Program-made: the position numbers and the translations under genes
NCBI GenBank assembly: GCA_902600855.1
Contig: CACKKY010000005.1
Span: 1-47,855 of the forward strand
From: an uncultured Pelagibacteraceae bacterium
GTDB taxonomy: Bacteria; Pseudomonadota; Alphaproteobacteria; Pelagibacterales; Pelagibacteraceae
DNA length: 47,855 bases
Reading direction: 5' to 3'
In this document: positions 26,045 to 35,068 of the stretch, piece after piece
Layout of the letters: each line of letters opens with the position of its first letter
How positions within the stretch are numbered: the stretch's first letter is position 1
The notes under the pieces: generated by a model
What the model saw: the letters and a program-made list of their open reading frames with translations, nothing else
Told to the model about the DNA's origin: nothing
The model's database searches: none

Positions 26045-26758
26045 ATGAATTCAATTAATGCTAACATAAGAACTGATAAGACTAAAGGGGAATTAAATTT
26101 TCTTAGGAATAACGGTAACGTTCCTGCTATAATTTATGGTGGCAAGCAAGATAACCAGAAAGTATTTATTTCTAAAAAATTATTAAAATCTTTTTTAGAA
26201 AAAGAAAACTTTTTATCAAATATTCTTACTTTAAATTTGGAAGGTAAATCTCAAAATGTTCTTCCAAGAGAAATTAAATATGATGTAATATCAGATGAAC
26301 CAATTCATATCGATTTTTTAAGGGTAATACCTGGTGTAAAGATTATAATAGAAGTCCCAGTTCAATTTATTAATCATGAGAAATCACCAGGATTAAAAAG
26401 AGGTGGTGTTTTAAACATTGTTAGAAGAAAAGTAGAATTAAAATGTCCAAGTGAAAAAATTCCAGAAAATTTAGTAATAGATCTTGATGGAGTAGAGATA
26501 GGAGAAAGTTTCAAAATTTCATCAATTAATTTAGATCAAGATGTAGTTCCTACAATCCAAGGTAGAGATTTCGTAATTGCAACTCTTGCTGCCCCTACAG
26601 TTATGAAAGAGCCAGAAAAACCTGCGGAAGCCGAAGCAGTAGATGGGGCTGAGGGTGCTGAGGGAACTGAGTTAGCTGCTGAGGGTGGTGAAAAATCAGC
26701 TACAGATAGTGACAAAAAAGAAGTTGAAGATAAAAAACCCGCAGAAGAAAAAAAATAA
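26045..26758 (+). CDS. rplY: 50S ribosomal protein L25/general stress protein Ctc
   Basis: 237 residues. The N-terminal L25 domain binds 5S rRNA (RTDKTKGELNFLRNNGNVPA, then AIIYGGKQD), followed by the TL5/CTC C-terminal beta domain (HIDFLRVIPGVKI). A long acidic Ala/Glu/Lys-rich tail from about residue 190 is common in alphaproteobacterial L25. Spaced 44 bp from prs; followed by pth, a typical rplY-pth-ychF order. Confidence 0.94.
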   Translation: MNSINANIRTDKTKGELNFLRNNGNVPAIIYGGKQDNQKVFISKKLLKSFLEKENFLSNILTLNLEGKSQNVLPREIKYDVISDEPIHIDFLRVIPGVKIIIEVPVQFINHEKSPGLKRGGVLNIVRRKVELKCPSEKIPENLVIDLDGVEIGESFKISSINLDQDVVPTIQGRDFVIATLAAPTVMKEPEKPAEAEAVDGAEGAEGTELAAEGGEKSATDSDKKEVEDKKPAEEKK

Positions 26759-26799
26759 GTTATCAAAGTTGATTTTTATTATTCATTAACAGAAAATAT

Positions 26800-27360
26800 A
26801 TGCTTTTATTTGTAGGCTTAGGCAATCCGACACCAGATAGTGAAAACAATCGACATAATGTCGGCTTTAAGGTAATTGATTCAATCAATAAAAAATTTGG
26901 CTTGTCAAAACAAAAACCAAAATTTAAAGGATTATTAACAACTGGGAATGTCAATGGTCAAAAAGTTTATGCAATAAAACCACTTACATTTATGAATAAC
27001 TCTGGAATTTGTATCAGAGAATTGATTGAATATTTCAAAATAAATGCTGAAGATGTAATTGTCTTTCATGACGATTTGGATGTTGAATTTGGAAAAATTA
27101 AAGCAAAATTTAGTGGATCAAGTGCAGGTCATAATGGAATAGCTTCAATAGATAAGTTTATTGGAAAAGATTATTCAAGAGTTAGGGTTGGTATAGGAAA
27201 ACCAAAAAATAATATTGAAATTGAAGATTATGTTTTGCAAAATTTTGATGATGAGGAAATGATTGGATTAGAAAAAATTATAAATAGTATTTCAGATTCT
27301 ATTTCAATTCTTGTAGAAAAAAAATTAGATCTTTTTTCTAGCACTGTTAATAATAAGTAA
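26800..27360 (+). CDS. pth: Peptidyl-tRNA hydrolase
   Basis: 186 residues; recycles peptidyl-tRNA released from stalled ribosomes. N-terminal LLFVGLGNPTPDSENNRHN holds the catalytic His (NRHNVGF) and Asn; also KPLTFMNNSG, VFHDDLDVEFGKIK and SSAGHNGIASI. The stop TAA shares its last base with the ychF ATG (TAATG), so translation is coupled. Confidence 0.96.
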   Translation: MLLFVGLGNPTPDSENNRHNVGFKVIDSINKKFGLSKQKPKFKGLLTTGNVNGQKVYAIKPLTFMNNSGICIRELIEYFKINAEDVIVFHDDLDVEFGKIKAKFSGSSAGHNGIASIDKFIGKDYSRVRVGIGKPKNNIEIEDYVLQNFDDEEMIGLEKIINSISDSISILVEKKLDLFSSTVNNK

Positions 27361-28433
27361 TGAGTTTGAAATGTGGGATAGTTGGATTACCAAATGTTGG
27401 GAAGTCCACTTTATTTAATGCGCTAACTAATTCTAGCAAAGCTCAAGCGGCTAACTTTCCATTTTGTACGATAGAACCTAACGTGGGAATTGTTCCTGTT
27501 CCAGATGAAAGACTCGCTAATCTTTCTAAAATTTCTAAATCAAAGAAAACTATTAATACAACAATATCATTTGTTGATATTGCTGGTCTAGTTAAAGGGG
27601 CCTCTAAAGGAGAAGGTTTAGGGAATAAATTTTTATCCCACATAAGAGAAGTTGATGCAATCATCCATATGATAAGATGTTTTGACTCTGATGATATACA
27701 GAATGTTAATTCTACAGTGGATCCGATAAGAGATCTTGAGATAATTGAAACTGAAATGATGCTTGCAGATTTGGAGTCTATCCAAAAAAGATTAGAAAAG
27801 AATAATAAAAAAAATATCGACGAGGAACAATTAAAAATATTAGAAATTGCTTTAGACTGCATAAATAATAATAAAGATACAACAAATTTAAAATCTCAAT
27901 TTGAAAAAAAACAAATCAATCAAAGTGGATTATTATCATTTAAACCAAAAATATTTGTTTGCAATGTTGACGAATCAAGCGTTAAAGATGGAAACACTTA
28001 CACAAAAAGTTTTAAGGATAAATTTGGTGAGGAAAATACTTTGGTTGTATCAGCAGATATAGAAAATCAAATTAATGAACTAGAAAGTGAAGAAAAAAAA
28101 AATTATATGGAAATGATTGGATTGAAAGAAACTGGATTAGATATATTAATTGAAAAAGGCTATGAAATTTTAGAACTAGACACTTTTTTTACATCAGGAC
28201 CAGAAGAAACTAGAGCCTGGACTATTGAAAAAAATTGTACAGCTCCAAAAGCAGCTGGAGAAATTCACACAGATTTTGAAAAAGGATTTATCAGAGCGGA
28301 AACTATTTCATATAATGATTTTATTAAAAATGATGGTTGGGTAAATTCTAAATTGAATGGAAAAATGAGATTAGAGGGAAAAGACTATATTGTAAAAGAT
28401 GGAGATGTTTTAAACTTCAGATTCAACACGTGA
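27360..28433 (+). CDS. ychF: Ribosome-binding ATPase YchF/Obg-like
   Basis: 357 residues, the usual length. P-loop GLPNVGKSTLFNAL, switch region FVDIAGLVKGASKGEGLGN, a non-canonical NxxE-type nucleotide-specificity segment (the reason YchF prefers ATP), coiled coil in the middle and C-terminal TGS domain (FFTSGPEETRAW). Last gene of the lgt-to-ychF run. The 3' end overlaps convergent petC by 24 bp. Confidence 0.96.
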   Translation: MSLKCGIVGLPNVGKSTLFNALTNSSKAQAANFPFCTIEPNVGIVPVPDERLANLSKISKSKKTINTTISFVDIAGLVKGASKGEGLGNKFLSHIREVDAIIHMIRCFDSDDIQNVNSTVDPIRDLEIIETEMMLADLESIQKRLEKNNKKNIDEEQLKILEIALDCINNNKDTTNLKSQFEKKQINQSGLLSFKPKIFVCNVDESSVKDGNTYTKSFKDKFGEENTLVVSADIENQINELESEEKKNYMEMIGLKETGLDILIEKGYEILELDTFFTSGPEETRAWTIEKNCTAPKAAGEIHTDFEKGFIRAETISYNDFIKNDGWVNSKLNGKMRLEGKDYIVKDGDVLNFRFNT

Positions 28434-29189
28434 CCATATTTTTTTCATACTAAAATAAACTAAAACAGTCAAAATAATCAAATAGACTATTGCTTTAAAT
28501 CCCATTTTATGCCTTGTTTCTAAATGAGGCTCAGCAGCCCACATAAGAAAAGTAGTTACATCTTTTGACATTTGATCTACAGAGGCAATTGTGCCATCTC
28601 CATACTCAACTATTCCATCAGATAATGGTGCTGACATTTTTATTTTATTTCCATACATATATTTATTGTAGTAAACACCCTCATCTAAAACTACTCCAAC
28701 AGGCGCATCTTCATAACCTTGCAAGAGAGAGTAAATATAATCGACTCCTCCACCTCTAGCTTTAACCAAAACCGACATATCTGGTGGATAAGCTCCTCCA
28801 TTAGCTGCTTGAGCAGCTTTTACATTTTCATACGGCATTACAAATTTATCCGATAGCTTTGCTGGCCTCTGAAACATTTCACCATCCGCATTTGGTCCAT
28901 CAGTAACTTCAAATGATGCTGCTATAGCTTTTGCTTCTGCCACAGAAAATTCAGGTCCACCCTTTTCAGACAAATTTCTATAACTTAGATATTTCATAGA
29001 ATGACAAGAGGCACATACTTCTGTATAAACTTGATAACCCCTTTGGAGTGATCCTCTGTCAAATTTACCAAATAGACCTTTGAAACTCCAATCTGTTTTT
29101 AAATATTCTACTTTCTCACCTGCATTCACGTTTATTTGAAGTATAAAAATTAAAGCTAAAACCGAAAAGATTTTTGAAAAATTCCTCAC
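28410..29189 (-). CDS. petC: Cytochrome c1 of the bc1 complex
   Basis: 259 residues. Signal peptide 1-23 ([14 protein letters not shown]), haem c motif Cys59-Ala-Ser-Cys62-His63 in [11 protein letters not shown], and a C-terminal membrane anchor ([13 protein letters not shown]). It passes electrons from the Rieske protein to soluble or membrane cytochrome c in the periplasm. The petB stop overlaps its start by 4 bp, and the 3' end overlaps ychF by 24 bp, leaving no terminator space. Confidence 0.96.
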   Translation of the reverse strand: MRNFSKIFSVLALIFILQINVNAGEKVEYLKTDWSFKGLFGKFDRGSLQRGYQVYTEVCASCHSMKYLSYRNLSEKGGPEFSVAEAKAIAASFEVTDGPNADGEMFQRPAKLSDKFVMPYENVKAAQAANGGAYPPDMSVLVKARGGGVDYIYSLLQGYEDAPVGVVLDEGVYYNKYMYGNKIKMSAPLSDGIVEYGDGTIASVDQMSKDVTTFLMWAAEPHLETRHKMGFKAIVYLIILTVLVYFSMKKIWSRVESEV

Positions 29190-30454
29190 TTTAATTTAGC
29201 ATCCCTTTTATCATTTTTCGCAATTACTAGGTCAGGAGAACCGCCTAGAATTGGTTCTGTGATACTTAAAGGTACTGGTAAAGTTTTTTCTTTAAATCCG
29301 AGAACCGGTAGAACAACCAAAAAATGTAGAAAATAATAAGCTGTAGCTACTCTGGCAATTAATAAGTACAATCCCTCTGCTGGCATCGCGCCCATGTAAC
29401 CTAAAATTAAAACATCTGCGACCAATATCCAATAAAATTGTTTATATAAAGGTCTAAAAACTGCAGATCTTATTTTTGAAGTATCTAACCAAGGTAAAAC
29501 AGCTAAAATTAAAATAGCAGACAACATAGCAACTACTCCAAGCAACTTATCTGGTACAGATCTCAAAATAGCATAGAAAGGTAACAAATACCATTCAGGA
29601 ACAATATGTGCTGGTGTTACCATTGGATTAGCTTCAATATAATTATCTGCGTGACCCAAAATATTAGGTGAGTAAAAAACAAAAAAAGCAAAAACAATCA
29701 TAAACATCAGTAATGCAAAACCGTCTTTAATAACTATATAAGGGTGAAATGGAACTGTATCCTTTGAAGGTTTTTTAATATCGATTCCAACTGGATTATT
29801 GTTTCCAGGAACGTGCAGCGCCCAAATATGCAGAACAACTAGTCCCAAAATTAAAAATGGAATTAAATAATGAAGTGTAAAAAATCTTGTTAAAGTCGGA
29901 TTATCTACTGAGTATCCACCCCATAACCAAGTTACAATTCCTTCACCTACTAATGGGATTGCACTAAATAGATTTGTGATAACTGTTGCCCCCCAAAAAC
30001 TCATTTGACCCCAAGGTAGCACATAGCCCATGAATGCAGCAGCCATCATTAATAAATAAATAATTATTCCTATAATCCAAATAATTTCTCTTGGGGACTT
30101 ATATGAACCATAAAAAAGTGATCTAAAGATATGAATATAAACGGCCAAAAAGAACATGGAAGCCCCATTTGCATGAATATATCTTATTAACCAACCATAG
30201 TTTACATCTCTCATTATATGTTCAACACTTTCAAAAGCCATATCAGCATGTGCAATGTAATGCATAGCAAGTGTAAGACCCGTTACAATTTGAGTTATCA
30301 AGCAGAAAGTTAAAATTCCACCAAATGTCCACCAATAATTTAAATTTTTTGGAGTTGGATAATCAGTTAAATGGTTTGCAAGAGTTAATAATGGCAATCT
30401 ATCGTTAAACCATTTTCCTACTTTTGATGATGGGGTATAATTGTGATCACTCAT
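29186..30454 (-). CDS. petB: Cytochrome b of the bc1 complex
   Basis: 422 residues, eight-helix membrane protein carrying haems bL and bH. Seen: [39 protein letters not shown] with a haem-ligand His, [16 protein letters not shown] (Qo region), and the quinol-oxidation motif [14 protein letters not shown]. Middle gene of petABC, 5 bp after petA and overlapping petC by 4 bp. Confidence 0.97.
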   Translation of the reverse strand: MSDHNYTPSSKVGKWFNDRLPLLTLANHLTDYPTPKNLNYWWTFGGILTFCLITQIVTGLTLAMHYIAHADMAFESVEHIMRDVNYGWLIRYIHANGASMFFLAVYIHIFRSLFYGSYKSPREIIWIIGIIIYLLMMAAAFMGYVLPWGQMSFWGATVITNLFSAIPLVGEGIVTWLWGGYSVDNPTLTRFFTLHYLIPFLILGLVVLHIWALHVPGNNNPVGIDIKKPSKDTVPFHPYIVIKDGFALLMFMIVFAFFVFYSPNILGHADNYIEANPMVTPAHIVPEWYLLPFYAILRSVPDKLLGVVAMLSAILILAVLPWLDTSKIRSAVFRPLYKQFYWILVADVLILGYMGAMPAEGLYLLIARVATAYYFLHFLVVLPVLGFKEKTLPVPLSITEPILGGSPDLVIAKNDKRDAKLK

Positions 30455-30459
30455 AATAT

Positions 30460-30969
30460 TTACCCTATTTTAATTGTATTTGAATTGACAAATTCATACT
30501 TTGGAACTTCCATATTAAGCGGTGCTGGACCTTTTCTAATTCTGCCAGAAATATCATAATGTGAACCATGACAAGGGCAAAACCAACCATCGTAATCTCC
30601 TTTATCATTTAAAGGTACGCACCCTAAGTGAGTACAGACACCCAACATCACAAGCCACTCAGGATTTTTTGCCCTATCCTCATCTTTTTCTGGATGAATT
30701 AAATCTTCCATCTTTACGGATCTTGCTTCAGAAATCTCATCTTGTGTTCTTCTTCGAATAAAAACTGGTTTTCCTCTCCATAAAACAGTAATTGTGTTTC
30801 CTGGTTTTACCGAGCTTACATCCACCTCAGTGCTTGCTAACGCTTTTACAGATGCGTCTGGGTTCATTTGATCAATCAAAGGCCAAACAACAGCTCCAAC
30901 TCCAACTGCACCAACAGCATATGATGCTGTGAATAGAAAATCTCTTCTTTTTGGTTTTTTTTCAGACAC
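30460..30969 (-). CDS. petA: Rieske iron-sulfur protein of the bc1 complex
   Basis: 169 residues. The N-terminus has a twin-arginine signal/anchor ([18 protein letters not shown]). The [2Fe-2S] ligands are in [10 protein letters not shown] and [10 protein letters not shown]. It oxidises quinol at the Qo site and reduces cytochrome c1. First gene of the pet operon, with a plausible promoter at 30985-31013. Confidence 0.97.
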   Translation of the reverse strand: MSEKKPKRRDFLFTASYAVGAVGVGAVVWPLIDQMNPDASVKALASTEVDVSSVKPGNTITVLWRGKPVFIRRRTQDEISEARSVKMEDLIHPEKDEDRAKNPEWLVMLGVCTHLGCVPLNDKGDYDGWFCPCHGSHYDISGRIRKGPAPLNMEVPKYEFVNSNTIKIG

Positions 30970-30984
30970 TTTTAATAGCTTAAT

Positions 30985-31013
30985 ATTATCACTTTTTGAT
31001 TTAAATTAGTTAA
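30985..31013 (-). promoter_or_regulatory. Predicted promoter of petABC
   Basis: On the minus strand, TTAACT (plus 31008-31013) and GATAAT (plus 30985-30990) are separated by 17 bp, about 15 bp upstream of the petA start codon. Spacing is ideal and the -10 is one mismatch from consensus, but AT-rich DNA makes chance matches common. Confidence 0.4.
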
Positions 31014-31059
31014 TATACGAATTCATATAATATAAAATAATTATTTTACTACTGAAAGA

Positions 31060-31533
31060 ATGACACATAATTCAACAATTTTAGGACCCAAAATAGCATT
31101 GTACGAGCCTGATATACCTCAGAATACTGCTGCGATCATCAGAACATGCGCTTGTTTAGGCGCTAAATTAGAAATAATTGAACCATGTGGCTTTCTATTA
31201 TCAGACAAACGCTTTAAAAGAGTGGTTATGGATTATATGGATCATAGTCGAATTGAATTTTATCAGAGTTCAGAAAAATTTTTTGAAGCAAAAAAAAAAG
31301 GAAGAATTGTATTAATGACAACTAGGGGTTCAGCTAATTACACCAAATTTAAATTTATGCCTGATGATACAATTTTATTTGGAAGAGAAAGTGCTGGAGT
31401 GCCTGATAAAGTTCATAGATTAATTAAAAATCGATTAAAAATACCAATGAAAAATGAATTAAGATCTCTAAATATAGCATCATCTGTTGCAATTGTATTG
31501 GCAGAGAGTTTACGTCAAATAAAATTAATTTAA
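31060..31533 (+). CDS. trmL: tRNA (cytidine(34)-2'-O)-methyltransferase
   Basis: 157 residues, the same length as E. coli TrmL. A small SPOUT methyltransferase modifying the wobble base of tRNA-Leu species. Motifs: LYEPDIPQNTAAIIRTCACL, IIEPCGFLLSDKRFKR, and the knot LFGRESAGVP ... LNIASSVAIVLAESLRQ. hemF begins directly after its stop. Confidence 0.92.
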   Translation: MTHNSTILGPKIALYEPDIPQNTAAIIRTCACLGAKLEIIEPCGFLLSDKRFKRVVMDYMDHSRIEFYQSSEKFFEAKKKGRIVLMTTRGSANYTKFKFMPDDTILFGRESAGVPDKVHRLIKNRLKIPMKNELRSLNIASSVAIVLAESLRQIKLI

Positions 31534-31534
31534 G

Positions 31535-32362
31535 ATGGATATCTCAATCAAAAAAGATTTAGCAAGTAATTGGTTCAAACTATTACAAAATGCAATATGT
31601 GACGATATTTTGAATATCGAAAAAAATAAACTAAGTTTTCAATCAACATCTTGGAAAAGAAGTAGTAAAAAAGATGAAGGTGGTGGTGAATATAGAATTC
31701 TAAGAAATGGAAAAATTTTTGAAAAAGTAGGAGTAAACTATTCAAATGTTTATGGAACATTTCCTAAACAATTTAAAAAAAATATACCTGGTGCAAGTAA
31801 AGATCCTAGATTTTGGGCCTCAGGAATATCAATAGTGATGCACATGCAAAACCCATATATTCCTGCAATGCATTTTAATACCAGATTTATTTGTACAACG
31901 AAAAGTTGGTTTGGTGGAGGAATGGATATAACACCAGCAATAAGAGATGATAAAGAAAAGAAAAATTTTCACAAAATTTTAAAAAAAATGTGCGATAGAC
32001 ATAATAAAAATTATTATAAAGAATACAAAAAATGGTGTGATGAATACTTTTATTTACCTCATAGAAAAGAGGCGAGAGGTATAGGTGGAATTTTTTTTGA
32101 TTATAAAAATGATAATTTTGAAAAAGACTTTATTTTTGTTAGAGATGTTGGGGTTACATTTCAAATGATATTTAATAAAATAATTAAAAAAAAGATAAAA
32201 CGTAAATGGAATTTAAAAGATAAAGAATCACAATATATTAAAAGAGGTCGATATGCAGAATTTAATTTACTTCATGATAGAGGGACAAAATTTGGATTGC
32301 AAACAGGCGGTAATGTTGAGGGAATTTTAATGTCTTTACCTCCAATTGCAAAGTGGAAATAA
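31535..32362 (+). CDS. hemF: Oxygen-dependent coproporphyrinogen III oxidase
   Basis: 275 residues, slightly shorter than the usual ~300. Decarboxylates coproporphyrinogen III using O2 in haem synthesis. Motifs: [36 protein letters not shown] (catalytic His region), [10 protein letters not shown], and [19 protein letters not shown]. An O2-dependent enzyme next to pet genes fits obligately aerobic life. greA follows after 2 bp. Confidence 0.95.
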   Translation: MDISIKKDLASNWFKLLQNAICDDILNIEKNKLSFQSTSWKRSSKKDEGGGEYRILRNGKIFEKVGVNYSNVYGTFPKQFKKNIPGASKDPRFWASGISIVMHMQNPYIPAMHFNTRFICTTKSWFGGGMDITPAIRDDKEKKNFHKILKKMCDRHNKNYYKEYKKWCDEYFYLPHRKEARGIGGIFFDYKNDNFEKDFIFVRDVGVTFQMIFNKIIKKKIKRKWNLKDKESQYIKRGRYAEFNLLHDRGTKFGLQTGGNVEGILMSLPPIAKWK

Positions 32363-32364
32363 AT

Positions 32365-32841
32365 ATGAATAAAGAGCCAATAACACTAAATGGATTAAAC
32401 AAGCTAAAGGAAGAATTAATTTTTTTAAAAGAAAAAAAAAGACCTGAAATTGTAGCTGCAATTGCTGAAGCAAGATCTCATGGAGACCTCAAAGAAAATG
32501 CTGAATATCATGCGGCGAAAGAAGAACAATCTCATAATGAGGGAAGAATAACTGAAATCAATGACATTATTGCAAGAGCAAATGTTATTGATGTCACAAA
32601 AATAAATAATAATGGAAAAGTAATTTTTGGATCAACGGTTTTTTTAGAAGATTTAGACACTGGTGAAAAAATTAACTACAAAATTGTTGGGAGAGATGAG
32701 GCGGATTTAAAACAAAAACTGATATTCTTCCAATCACCAATCGGTAAAGGTTTAATTGGTAAAATTAAAAATGACTTAGTAGAAATAAATACTCCCTCTG
32801 GTGTGAAAAATTTTGATATTAAAGACGTTAAATATATTTAA
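32365..32841 (+). CDS. greA: Transcription elongation factor GreA
   Basis: 158 residues from the ATG at 32365, exactly the E. coli GreA length; an in-frame GTG at 32353 would overlap hemF. Rescues backtracked RNA polymerase by stimulating transcript cleavage. N-terminal coiled coil with the acidic tip ([20 protein letters not shown]), C-terminal FKBP-like domain ([21 protein letters not shown]). Its stop shares TTAA at 32838-32841 with convergent cca. Confidence 0.95.
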   Translation: MNKEPITLNGLNKLKEELIFLKEKKRPEIVAAIAEARSHGDLKENAEYHAAKEEQSHNEGRITEINDIIARANVIDVTKINNNGKVIFGSTVFLEDLDTGEKINYKIVGRDEADLKQKLIFFQSPIGKGLIGKIKNDLVEINTPSGVKNFDIKDVKYI

Positions 32842-34112
32842 CCTTTAACTATTTGAAGCACTTGCTTTTCCGAAATGTGAAATCCATTGTCAACCCACAT
32901 TTCTTCAATTCTTTTAAGTTTATTACCCAAGTTTTTACCCTCTGAAATTTGAAATTTAGTGATTAATAATTCAGCTCTAATTGGTAAAGTTGGAATTTCC
33001 TTTTCTTTATATGCATCTATTAATTTAATTAGTTTTTTTTCTATTTTGCTAGAAGTAAAAATTTTAAAATTAATTATATCAATTACAGCCTGTCGCCCAT
33101 TAAAATAAAAGATTTTATTCAAATTTTTTTCTGTAAAATTATCATGCGTTATTTTATCTTTATAAAAAAGATCTATTAATTTTAATCTTTTCTGATCCTT
33201 TTTTGAAATTTTAAACTTATAAAGAAAATAATCAGCATTATCAGTCCCATCAACTATCAAAAGAGATAATAAAAATATAAAATCAATTTTCGAAAAATTT
33301 TTACAAGCATAAGAATTAAGTTTTTTGAAATTTTGAATATTCTTAAATTGAGGAAAGATTATTTCGATAAGTTCCAAACTTTCTTTGTCATTAAATATTT
33401 TTATAAATCCAACTGTATCAGTAATCTTTTTAAGCTCATCAATTAATCTCTCTACAGATATATTTGAAATTCCATATATATTTTTTTTTATATTTTTTAT
33501 GACATCTGGCTGATGTTTATGTTTTGAATAATTCAAATAGAATCTTAAATATCTGAGAATACGTAAATAATCCTCTTGAATTCTTTTTTCTACATCACCA
33601 ATAAATTTGATATATCCCTCTTCTAAATCTTTTTTACCATTAAATGGATCAAATAAATTTCCATCCTTATCTGAATAGATTGAATTAATCGAAAAATCCC
33701 TTCTTAAAGCATCTTCTTTCCAGTCTTTAGAAAACTCTACTTCAGCATGTCTACCATCAGTTTTTATATCTTTTCTCAGGGATGTTATTTCATATTTTAT
33801 TTCATCTATAAATGCCGTTATTGTTCCATGCTTAATTCCAGTTTCATAAAATTTAATTTCATTATTTTTTAAAGCTTCACAAATTTCAATTGGATTTAAA
33901 TTTGTAGCTAAATCAATATCATCTACTAACTCTTTTTTTATAATTTTTCTTATACAACCACCTACATATCTAACCTCGCTATTTTCGGAATAAGTGTTGA
34001 TTGCCTTAAAAATTTTATTTACAGGAGTTTGATTGGTTAAATTCTTTAGGTTTTGACTTATATAATCAAGATTGTTTGATCTGAAAAAAATTTTGTCTAA
34101 AAAAAAACTCAT
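32838..34112 (-). CDS. cca: CCA-adding tRNA nucleotidyltransferase / poly(A) polymerase family
   Basis: 424 residues, class II nucleotidyltransferase. Motif A VGGCIRK at 50-56 and DDIDLAT with catalytic Asp65/Asp67; [32 protein letters not shown] (motif B/C) and [13 protein letters not shown]. In alphaproteobacteria this family is usually the CCA-adding enzyme; PcnB-type polyadenylation cannot be ruled out. The start ATG at 34112 lies only 3 nt downstream of the encoded CCA end of tRNA-Gln on the same strand, so no room remains for a normal ribosome-binding site outside the tRNA. Confidence 0.88.
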   Translation of the reverse strand: MSFFLDKIFFRSNNLDYISQNLKNLTNQTPVNKIFKAINTYSENSEVRYVGGCIRKIIKKELVDDIDLATNLNPIEICEALKNNEIKFYETGIKHGTITAFIDEIKYEITSLRKDIKTDGRHAEVEFSKDWKEDALRRDFSINSIYSDKDGNLFDPFNGKKDLEEGYIKFIGDVEKRIQEDYLRILRYLRFYLNYSKHKHQPDVIKNIKKNIYGISNISVERLIDELKKITDTVGFIKIFNDKESLELIEIIFPQFKNIQNFKKLNSYACKNFSKIDFIFLLSLLIVDGTDNADYFLYKFKISKKDQKRLKLIDLFYKDKITHDNFTEKNLNKIFYFNGRQAVIDIINFKIFTSSKIEKKLIKLIDAYKEKEIPTLPIRAELLITKFQISEGKNLGNKLKRIEEMWVDNGFHISEKQVLQIVKG

Positions 34113-34115
34113 ATA

Positions 34116-34189
34116 TGGCTGGGGCGCTAGGATTCGAACCTAGGATGCCGGTACCAAAAACCAGTGCCTTACCGCTTGGCTACGCCCCA
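34116..34189 (-). tRNA. tRNA-Gln (anticodon UUG), CCA encoded
   Basis: 74 nt on the minus strand. The acceptor stem TGGGGCG pairs perfectly with CGCCCCA, followed by discriminator G and an encoded CCA. The anticodon stem CTGGT/ACCGG encloses loop TTTTGGT, giving anticodon TTG (glutamine). The T arm includes GGTTCGAATCC. The TGGGGCG start is typical of bacterial tRNA-Gln. It is immediately upstream of cca. Confidence 0.96.
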
Positions 34190-34221
34190 ATATTAATTTC
34201 ATATAACATAAAAAAATAAAT

Positions 34222-35067
34222 TTATATAGTTTTTGCTGTATTACACCAATATTTTTTAAATTTTCTTTTGAATCTAACTTTGGCTATCTCACAATCTTGT
34301 TTTGACTGAAAATATGCAACTAATACTGAACCTGAGCCTGTCATTCTAACAAAAGATAAATTGCTATTTTTCATTAAAAAATTCTTTAACTCTCTAAGTT
34401 TTGGATATATGGAAAATGCAACATCTTCTAAATCATTTTCTTGGGTAGATAAATATTTTTGTGAAAACATAAATTTTTTAGGATTTTTATATTTTGATTT
34501 AGAAAATTTTTTTACTTTAGAGTATATTTTTTTTGTAGAACAACCAAAATGTGGTTGTACTAAAAGAGTGAAAAATTTAGGATAATTTGGAAATGACTTA
34601 ATAATACCATTTGATGTAATAATGCTACTTTTGCCATAAAAACCTAAAATAACATCCGACCCAACTAAATTTGAAATTTCAATTTTTTGTCTTTGATTTA
34701 TCTTTAAAAATTTTTTTTTTTCTAAAAAATTTAAAATATTCGCTGAATTCATTGATCCTCCACCAAGACCTGCCTGCTGAGGTATATTTTTTTTTACTTT
34801 AATTTCAAATTTTTGATTATTTAATAATTTATTTTTATCTAAAATACCTAATAACTTCGAAATTGTATTTTTACTTTTAATATTTTTTGAAAATTTACCA
34901 TAAAAAGAAATTTGGTGTTTTAAACTATCAATTTTTTTTATAAAAATTAAATCATATAGATCAATAAAAGAAACTATGCTCTCTATTTTGTGAAGTTTTT
35001 TTAACTTTCCTGTAATATTCAAAGCTAAATTAATCTTTGCGTAAGACTTTATCTTAACTAAATTCAT
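34222..35067 (-). CDS. ispE: 4-diphosphocytidyl-2-C-methyl-D-erythritol kinase
   Basis: 281 residues, GHMP kinase of the MEP isoprenoid pathway. N-terminal IKSYAKINLALNITGKLK, the ATP-binding loop IPQQAGLGGGSMNSA, and the C-terminal FVRMTGSGSVLVAYF. Follows the TPR gene by one base and is probably co-transcribed with it. The MEP pathway would also feed carotenoid or ubiquinone synthesis (see the crtI fragment). Confidence 0.94.
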   Translation of the reverse strand: MNLVKIKSYAKINLALNITGKLKKLHKIESIVSFIDLYDLIFIKKIDSLKHQISFYGKFSKNIKSKNTISKLLGILDKNKLLNNQKFEIKVKKNIPQQAGLGGGSMNSANILNFLEKKKFLKINQRQKIEISNLVGSDVILGFYGKSSIITSNGIIKSFPNYPKFFTLLVQPHFGCSTKKIYSKVKKFSKSKYKNPKKFMFSQKYLSTQENDLEDVAFSIYPKLRELKNFLMKNSNLSFVRMTGSGSVLVAYFQSKQDCEIAKVRFKRKFKKYWCNTAKTI

Positions 35068-35068
35068 T

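Noticed and set aside
27443-27862. 139-codon open frame antisense to ychF
   Set aside because: No family match; it covers the conserved GTPase domain of ychF and is a mirror of its codon use.
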